This document shows positions 58,509 through 64,000 of a stretch of DNA of 64,000 nt, piece by piece. Position 1 is the stretch's first letter; every line of letters starts with the position of its first letter. The DNA is from an uncultured Collinsella sp. Lineage in GTDB: Bacteria > Actinomycetota > Coriobacteriia > Coriobacteriales > Coriobacteriaceae. The stretch covers positions 1-64,000 of the forward strand of contig URKH01000001.1 in the NCBI GenBank assembly GCA_900548255.1, read 5' to 3'. The notes beneath the pieces are model-generated. The model saw only the letters and a program-made list of their open reading frames with translations, ran no database searches and was not told where the DNA came from. The translations under genes were made by a program, and so were the position numbers.

Positions 58509-59543
58509 ATGATTATCGATGCAAATTCCTACTGGTTCGACGAGCGCATCTTTCATGACGAGACGCTCTGCGAACAGTTTTTGGCCGAGGTGCCCCGCGC
58601 CTACGACACCGAAGGCTATCTGACCGTGAATTCCGCCGGCAAGCGACAGATCGTGATCGAGATGCCCGCCGGTTCTCCGGGCCTTAATTACATCGAGGGC
58701 GACTACACCCTCGAGAAGCGCTTGGCCGATATGGATGAGGCGGGGGTCGACAAGGCGATCCTCAAGCTCCCCGGCTGCCACGAGTGGATGTCGCTCGAGA
58801 TGTGTCGGCGCTTCAACGACGGTATGGCCGCTGACGCGAAGGCGTCAAATGGCCGCCTGATTCCGCTTGTCGCTGTGCCACCCTTTGGCACCAAGGCAAA
58901 TTTAGAGGAGCTCGACCGCAGGCTCGACGATGGTTTTGCGGGTGTGCAGCTCTGCGCTCACTACGGCAAGCGCTATCTCGACGACCGGGTTTTCTCGAGC
59001 TTCTTCGAGCACCTGAACGAGCGCAACGTCACCGTTTACGTCCACCATGTTCCCGTACCGGTCGAGAACGAGTCGCTTCTCGCGTACGACAACCTTCGCC
59101 GCTCTTATGGTCGCTGCGTCGACCAAACTACGGCGATCGGCCGCGAGATCTTTGGTGATTTCTTCGAGCGCTATCCTAATATCAAGATGGTCCACTCCAT
59201 GCTCGGTGGCGCATACTTTGCGTTCAAGGAGATGCTGCTGCCTCACGGCCCCAAGCGCCCTGATGCCTCTGGACGTTTTCAGGTCGATACCGAGACCGTT
59301 TCCAAGCGCCTCGAGAACAACATCTATTTCGACATGTCCCATGCCCAGCCTTGGGGCAAGACACTCCTCGCCTGCGCGGTTAACGTGTTGGGTGCAGACC
59401 ATATTGTTTTTGGCACGAGCTATCCGGTTAAACGCGAGTGGCTCACCGAGGGTGTCGCCTGCGTTCGTGCCGCGAGTCTGAGCAATGCAGACACAGATCT
59501 TGTGCTTGGCGGCACGGCGCAGCGACTGTACGGTGTCGAGTGA
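58509..59543 (+). CDS. Amidohydrolase-2-like protein with altered metal site
   Basis: A 344-residue TIM-barrel protein of the ACMSD/amidohydrolase-2 type. Barrel strands include MDEAGVDKAILKLPG, VTVYVHHVPVP, IKMVHSMLGG and VLGADHIVFGTSYP. The first-strand HxH metal motif is replaced (MIIDANSYWF), and the last-strand aspartate is Ser in FGTSYP, where most relatives have GSDYP. It may be metal-free, use fewer ligands, or be non-catalytic. AAAGGCGG precedes the ATG. It is first gene of the apparent operon. Confidence 0.75.
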   Translation: MIIDANSYWFDERIFHDETLCEQFLAEVPRAYDTEGYLTVNSAGKRQIVIEMPAGSPGLNYIEGDYTLEKRLADMDEAGVDKAILKLPGCHEWMSLEMCRRFNDGMAADAKASNGRLIPLVAVPPFGTKANLEELDRRLDDGFAGVQLCAHYGKRYLDDRVFSSFFEHLNERNVTVYVHHVPVPVENESLLAYDNLRRSYGRCVDQTTAIGREIFGDFFERYPNIKMVHSMLGGAYFAFKEMLLPHGPKRPDASGRFQVDTETVSKRLENNIYFDMSHAQPWGKTLLACAVNVLGADHIVFGTSYPVKREWLTEGVACVRAASLSNADTDLVLGGTAQRLYGVE

Positions 59544-59568
59544 GCGGCAATCAGAGGGGGTGTCTGCC

Positions 59569-60816
59569 ATGAACAAAGGAGAGATGAGGGCTGGGGCCGC
59601 CCGTGCGGCCATCGATCTTGGGGGCGTATTGCCGTTTGACGGTTTCGACGAACTCCGCCATGAGGTCTTTGCCCGTGCTCTTGTCATCGAGGGGGCGGGG
59701 CGACGCGCCTGCATTCTTTCGCTTGAGGTCACATCGATTGCTCCGGCTCTGCTCGCCGATCTGCGTGAGGTCGTCGAGGATGCCGCCGGCTGCAGTGGCG
59801 CTTACTCTTGGGTGGTTCCTACCCACACGTTTTCCATGCCTCACGTTCGCACTCCCGGGCATCTTGCCGATGCTGCTGCCCGCGATCGCAACGAGCGCTA
59901 TCGCGCAGCGCTCATCGCCGCCGCCCGCACGGCTGTCGAGCGGGCTGTTGCGGGCATTCGCTCCGTCACACTCGCCACGGCGGAGGGCGACTGCCCCGTG
60001 AACGTTAATCGCGACATCGAGACGCCGGCCGGCTGGTGGTTGGGCTCGAATCCCGAGGGGTTTGCCGACCACGCGATGCCCGTGCTCGCCATGAGGGATG
60101 CCGGGGGCGAGTGCGTTGCCGTACTTGCGGCGGCGGACGTCCAGTCCTCCGTGCTCGACGGGTCGCGCGACTCCGAGGGGAGACGCGTGGCGAGCGGAGA
60201 TCTCTTTGGTTTTGCCGCCATGTCACTCGAGCGTGAGCTGGGCGGCGTTGCCCTGTTGCTGCCGGGCGCCGCGGGCGACCAAGGTCCGGCGGAACGCGCC
60301 ATGAACGTCACGTTCGATGCCGCCGGCGTGAAGCGGACGGTCGATGCCCATGAGGACGGATACCGCATGCTGCACCAGCAGGGGCAGGTCTTGGGCGATG
60401 CTTTGATTGAGGCCGCTCGCATGGCACGTGAGGATAGCGCTGCCGGCATCGATGCTCGCACGGTCGACGTCCTCCTGCCCGCTCAGACACGCGCCGATTT
60501 TTACTCTTTGGCTCCGCATCGAACGTATGAGTTTCATGCTGCCGGTGAGCAGCACACGAGGGTCTATCTGCTTCGGCTGGGAAACGTCGAGCTTGTCGGC
60601 GTGCAGCCCGAGGTCTCGAGTACATTCGGCGCCACCGTGCGCGTCGCCCGGTCCGGCTCTGTGCTCTTTGCCACGCTCGTCAACGGCGGACAGAAATACC
60701 TACCGGCCCCCGACGCGTACGAAAAGATCACCTATGAGGCCATGAACTCCGGTTTTGCCGCCGGCTCCCATGAGCGCCTCGTCGATATCATCATTGCCGC
60801 CTTGAATGCGGCGTAA
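59569..60816 (+). CDS. Neutral/alkaline ceramidase-like protein A
   Basis: A 415-residue protein of the neutral/alkaline non-lysosomal ceramidase N-terminal family: AGAARAAIDLGG near residue 7, ILSLEVTSIAPALLADLREVV, a metal-loop equivalent VPTHTFSMPHV near residue 83, VNVNRDIETP and the active-site-type LPGAAGDQGP near residue 228. The zinc HxH of the family reads HTF, so one ligand seems lost. No signal peptide, so the enzyme would work in the cytoplasm. The start at MNKGEM is chosen for AGAGGGG upstream. Substrate unknown; amide hydrolysis is the family chemistry. Confidence 0.7.
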   Translation: MNKGEMRAGAARAAIDLGGVLPFDGFDELRHEVFARALVIEGAGRRACILSLEVTSIAPALLADLREVVEDAAGCSGAYSWVVPTHTFSMPHVRTPGHLADAAARDRNERYRAALIAAARTAVERAVAGIRSVTLATAEGDCPVNVNRDIETPAGWWLGSNPEGFADHAMPVLAMRDAGGECVAVLAAADVQSSVLDGSRDSEGRRVASGDLFGFAAMSLERELGGVALLLPGAAGDQGPAERAMNVTFDAAGVKRTVDAHEDGYRMLHQQGQVLGDALIEAARMAREDSAAGIDARTVDVLLPAQTRADFYSLAPHRTYEFHAAGEQHTRVYLLRLGNVELVGVQPEVSSTFGATVRVARSGSVLFATLVNGGQKYLPAPDAYEKITYEAMNSGFAAGSHERLVDIIIAALNAA

Positions 60817-60834
60817 CACAGAAGGAGAACGTGC

Positions 60835-61953
60835 ATGAACATTGGACACGCGCGCCGCAAAATCACCCCACAGGGCGACATCTACCTGATTGGCTATCGC
60901 AATCTTCCCAACCGCCTGGAGCCTGCGACGGGCATCCATGACGACGTCTACGCCAACGCCATTCTCTTCCAGCAAGGCGAACGTGAGGTGTTTCTCTTTA
61001 ATGCCGATGTCCTCGAGTTCGAGGAAAGCATGGCCGAGGAAGTCAAGACAATGCTCGCCGAGCGCTACGGCATTGACCGTGATTGCGTCCTGCTCTCGGC
61101 GACGCACGACCATACTTCAATCGTCGCTTACCACCGCAGCTGGTGGACGGGAAAATTCGACGAGAACTACTATCGCTGGCTCCTCGATACCATTTGCCAA
61201 TGCTTTGAGGAGTGCCGCGCCAATGCGCAGCCCGCGATTTGCCGCCTGGGCAAGCAGGTCGTCACCGGTTTCTATGACAACCGCATCATCCCAGGCGAAC
61301 TCGCCGACAATGAGGTCATTGTCGTTTCGTTCTTCGATACCGAAGGCAAGCCATTTGCAGGCTTTGTGAACTGGGCGGTGCATTCCGCTTGCGTCGGGCC
61401 CGATTGTACGGAGCTCACGAGTGAGCTTGCCGGCCTTACCGGTAAAAAGCTCGCCCCGAGCCTCGGGTACTATCCTGCCATGGTCGTGGGCGCTGCTGGC
61501 GACTGCAGCGATCGCAATTTTCGCCAAGGTCGTGGCATCCCCGAGGTCGAGCGCGTGTCGACCGGTCTTGCCGAGGCGATTTCCCAAATCAAGCTCGATC
61601 GCGAGGTTAAACTCGACCGTATCGAGCCCCAGACGTTCTATCACACCGTCGCCCATGACGATTTTTCGCTCACGCTCAAGTGCGCCGTTATCAGCTTGGG
61701 TGGTATGCACCTCTTTGTGTTTCCGAGCGAGCTCGGCAGCGACCTTGGCGTTCGCATGAAGCGCGAATGTCCGGTTGAGGGGATTGTCTGCGGTTATACC
61801 AACGGCTATTACGAGTACTTCCTTCCGGCGCGTGAATACGGCCTCTCCTTTGAGACCGAGCGTACCCAGATTCCCCAAGGCGAACCGGAGCGCCTATGCG
61901 ATAAGTTCTGTCAAACCGCGCGCCTTCTCGGCGCGCCAGATTCGCGCCTGTAG
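60835..61953 (+). CDS. Neutral/alkaline ceramidase-like protein B
   Basis: A 372-residue second member of the same family: ARRKITPQGDIYLIGY at the N-terminus, NADVLEFEESMAEEV, an intact metal-type ATHDHTS near residue 87, FVNWAVHSACVGPD near residue 178 and VGAAGDCSDRN near residue 220. It keeps the HxH pair that the preceding protein lacks, so it is the likelier active hydrolase. No signal peptide. GGAG precedes the ATG, 18 bases after protein A ends. Confidence 0.72.
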   Translation: MNIGHARRKITPQGDIYLIGYRNLPNRLEPATGIHDDVYANAILFQQGEREVFLFNADVLEFEESMAEEVKTMLAERYGIDRDCVLLSATHDHTSIVAYHRSWWTGKFDENYYRWLLDTICQCFEECRANAQPAICRLGKQVVTGFYDNRIIPGELADNEVIVVSFFDTEGKPFAGFVNWAVHSACVGPDCTELTSELAGLTGKKLAPSLGYYPAMVVGAAGDCSDRNFRQGRGIPEVERVSTGLAEAISQIKLDREVKLDRIEPQTFYHTVAHDDFSLTLKCAVISLGGMHLFVFPSELGSDLGVRMKRECPVEGIVCGYTNGYYEYFLPAREYGLSFETERTQIPQGEPERLCDKFCQTARLLGAPDSRL

Positions 61954-62146
61954 TTTTGCCGCCACGGCATGGGACCCATGAGGGTCGCGGCCGTGTGATC
62001 GGCGTTCTTATTTCCCTTGTTATCTCCCATCCCGGACGTATATGCGCCCGCGGATTTTAAAGGGGAGGCGGGTTCTGTGGCTCCCCACGTCGACTACGGG
62101 GGTCTGGAATCAATGCCATGCCCCGCTCAGAAAAAGGAGGAATACC

Positions 62147-63607
62147 ATGAAATACCAGCAGCTTTGCGATGGAATCATCGCAAAGGTCGGTGGCCGAGAC
62201 AATGTGCTGGACGTGAGTCACTGCATTACGCGTCTCCGCTTTCACCTCAAGGACGAATCGCTCGCCCAGACCGATGAACTCAAGGCCATGAAGGGTGTCG
62301 TTGACGTCATCCAGGCCGGTGGACAGTATCAGGTCGTAATCGGTGCTACCGTCGAGTCCGTCTACAATGAACTCGTTCAGATCGGCGGGTTCGACGCCAA
62401 GCCCGCGCTTGATATCGATGAGGGCGACAATGTCAAGAAGGGCGATCCGTTCTCGCGCCTACTCGCCATCATTTCCGAGATCCTGCAACCGGTTCTTGGC
62501 GTGCTTATGGCCGGTGGCTTCATCAAGTCGATGCTCGCCCTCTGCACGGTTGCCGGTTGGCTCGCCAAGGACAGCAATACCTATGTGACGCTCTCGGCAA
62601 TCGGAGATTCGGTCTTCTATTACTTCCCGCTTATCATCGGCTGGACGGCTGCCAAGAAGTTCGGACTTAAGCCCGTTATGGGTATGGCCCTCGGCGGCAT
62701 CCTCGTCTACCCGACGCTCGTTGCCCTTATGGGTGGAGACCCGCTTTACACGCTCGGCACCGGTACGGTCCTTGAGTCCAATGTCTACGGTGATATCTTT
62801 GGCATCCCTTTGATTATGCAGAACTATTCATCGACGATTCTGCCTGCGATTTTCATCGTCTGGATCGCCTCGAAGGTGCACAAATTCCTTTCTGGCGCAC
62901 TGCCCGCGCTTGTGAGCTCGTTCTTCTCCAACATTTTGACGCTTCTCATTTGCGGCATCCTGGGCCTGCTTGTGGTCGGTCCGGTCATGACGGTCCTCTC
63001 CAACATCGTTGCCCAAATCATCCTGGCGCTCATCAACTTCCAGCCCGCCATCGCCGGTTTTGTCATCGGCACGTTCTGGAGCCTGCTCGTCATGTTCGGT
63101 CTGCACTGGGGCGTCATTCCGCTGTGGTTCATCGATGTCGCAACCTACGGCTATGACCTCATCAACCCTCTCGTATACGCAGGTGGGTGCGCCATCGCCG
63201 GTGCCGTGCTCGGCATGATCATTCGAACCAAGGATTCCGAGGAAAACGCTGTCATCAACATCCCTGCTCTCGTCTCGTCGATCTTCGGCGTCAACGAGCC
63301 CGCGCTTTACGCCATCCTGCTGCCGCGTAAGCGTCTCATGTGGGCGACCTTCATTTCCGCCGGTGTCGGCGGCGCCATTGCCGGCCTTATGGGTGCCAAG
63401 CTCTATGCCTTCGGTGCCTCCGGTCCGCTCGGCTTCCCGAGCTTTATCAACCCCGCTGGCATCGATTCGGGCTTTATCGGTCTTGTCATCTCCGGTCTGG
63501 TCGCCTTTATTTTGGCGCTTATCGCCGCTATGGTGATCGGCACCAAGAAGGACGAGGGCGGTCAGACCCTCAACATCTCGGTGGACTATTCCATCTACCC
63601 GCTTTGA
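62147..63607 (+). CDS. PTS EIIBC component, glucose/beta-glucoside (PTS_EIIB-EIIC) family
   Basis: A 486-residue membrane permease. The EIIB domain (residues 1-80) has the phosphorylated Cys in DVSHCITRLRF near residue 26. The EIIC domain has about ten helices, with GGFIKSMLAL near residue 125, FWSLLVMFGLHWGVIPLW near residue 310 and the substrate-type FGVNEPALYAILLP. There is no C-terminal EIIA, so phosphate must come from a separate EIIA. AAGGAGG precedes the ATG. The 193-base gap before it has a CACGGC/GCCGTG stem but no clear terminator, so it is probably in the same operon. Confidence 0.88.
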   Translation: MKYQQLCDGIIAKVGGRDNVLDVSHCITRLRFHLKDESLAQTDELKAMKGVVDVIQAGGQYQVVIGATVESVYNELVQIGGFDAKPALDIDEGDNVKKGDPFSRLLAIISEILQPVLGVLMAGGFIKSMLALCTVAGWLAKDSNTYVTLSAIGDSVFYYFPLIIGWTAAKKFGLKPVMGMALGGILVYPTLVALMGGDPLYTLGTGTVLESNVYGDIFGIPLIMQNYSSTILPAIFIVWIASKVHKFLSGALPALVSSFFSNILTLLICGILGLLVVGPVMTVLSNIVAQIILALINFQPAIAGFVIGTFWSLLVMFGLHWGVIPLWFIDVATYGYDLINPLVYAGGCAIAGAVLGMIIRTKDSEENAVINIPALVSSIFGVNEPALYAILLPRKRLMWATFISAGVGGAIAGLMGAKLYAFGASGPLGFPSFINPAGIDSGFIGLVISGLVAFILALIAAMVIGTKKDEGGQTLNISVDYSIYPL

Positions 63608-63610
63608 TTT

Positions 63611-63650
63611 AAAAGGCCTCGGACGGCAGCTGTGCTGTCCGGGGCCTTTT
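63611..63650. terminator. Intrinsic terminator after the PTS gene
   Basis: AAAAGGCC-TCGGACGGCA pairs with TGTCCGGGGCCTTTT allowing a mismatch, starting a few bases after the PTS stop and followed by T-rich sequence. Confidence 0.85.
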
Positions 63651-63712
63651 GCGTTTTGTACCGTTGCCGGTTGGTTTGTGGGGCATCTCAAAAGTGGCGG
63701 TGTGTGCTGGGA

Positions 63713-64000
63713 TTACGACGACTGCGGCGCTTCGGAGGTCATGCGGCCGCCCTGTAGAAGCTGGCGATAGGGGAGAAAGCCGATAAACGAGACGACGGCT
63801 TGCGAGTACGCAGCGCTCCGTTTGAGGTAGAGCCTGACCTCGGAGGTCGTTGCAGGCTCGAGCGGCACGAGGGCCACCTTGCCGCCGGCGAGTGATTCGG
63901 CAGGCTTGCGCATGAGCAGCGAGACGCCGGCATCGCGCGCGACAAGCGAGATGATGTTTTCTGCCCGTTTGCCGGTAAACGTGACACGTGGGCTGAATCC
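63713..64000 (-). CDS. LysR family regulator, C-terminal part
   Basis: Only the last 95 codons are inside the window; the gene continues beyond the right edge. The visible sequence, with SPRVTFTGKRAENIISLVARDAG, VSLLMRKPAES, VALVPLEPATTSEVRLYLKRSA and SQAVVSFIGFL, matches the second half of a LysR substrate-binding domain. It converges on the ceramidase-like/PTS operon and may regulate it through the TATTCC palindrome near 58.4 kb. Confidence 0.75.
   Translation of the reverse strand, partial: GFSPRVTFTGKRAENIISLVARDAGVSLLMRKPAESLAGGKVALVPLEPATTSEVRLYLKRSAAYSQAVVSFIGFLPYRQLLQGGRMTSEAPQSS

Noticed and set aside
62042..62146. 35-codon N-terminal extension of the PTS protein
   Set aside because: EIIB domains start at the MKYQQLC position and AAGGAGG lies just before it; the extension is leader sequence.

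Overview
The window is a chromosomal segment of a GC-rich, gut-type Coriobacteriia bacterium, most likely Collinsella. Pointers are the codon bias, a bile salt hydrolase, sortase-type surface proteins, a TPP riboswitch over a thiazole-salvage operon, and GGGACAG-core intergenic palindromes. There is no rRNA, tRNA, CRISPR array, insertion sequence or prophage. The lineage call is inference from gene content, not a database match.

Layout. 0-11 kb: start of an XRE regulator, TrmO, a MalY/PatB C-S lyase, a flavin-binding (PNPOx-like) protein, a hybrid sensor kinase with two periplasmic-type binding domains, a K+ channel, a LOG-family protein, a ClC protein, an EamA exporter and a GntR-ABC exporter operon. 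11-22 kb: three 80-bp-spaced hairpins, prfC, a candidate preQ1 riboswitch over a VUT transporter, an SDR enzyme, ung, two divergent EamA/LysR and MATE/RlmA arrangements, a 47-residue membrane peptide and rsmJ. 22-29 kb: a GNAT enzyme, a structured 170-base non-coding stretch, a Tet(M)-like GTPase, an AAA ATPase overlapping a short UvrA, and trmL. 29-37 kb: a CobW GTPase, a cysteine-less ArsC/Spx fold, a flavodoxin-type reductase, two paralogous cyclic-di-GMP proteins and a patatin. 37-44 kb: TPP riboswitch with thiM, a thiamine-binding protein and thiE, then a HAD phosphatase, a LysR regulator beside a MetE-like enzyme, and a uracil permease.

45-50 kb holds two tandem LPXTG-like surface proteins. 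They arose by duplication of a unit that carried the last codons of the neighbouring purine permease, so a permease fragment now lies between them. 50-56 kb: a peptide-deformylase-like protein without its catalytic glutamate, a bile salt hydrolase, Kup, and another EamA/LysR pair. 56-58 kb: an XRE helix-turn-helix fused in frame to an AlaA-type aminotransferase, preceded by an operator-like repeat cluster and with a second ribosome site inside the gene at the domain junction. 58-64 kb: an apparent catabolic operon (amidohydrolase-like protein, two neutral-ceramidase-like proteins, PTS EIIBC), with the end of a LysR regulator facing it.

The strongest candidates for something undescribed are the HTH-AlaA fusion with its operator cluster, the ceramidase-like/PTS operon, the 80-bp hairpin array, the surface-protein duplication and the GGGACAG palindrome family. 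All assignments come from reading the sequence and family knowledge; no search or folding program was run.
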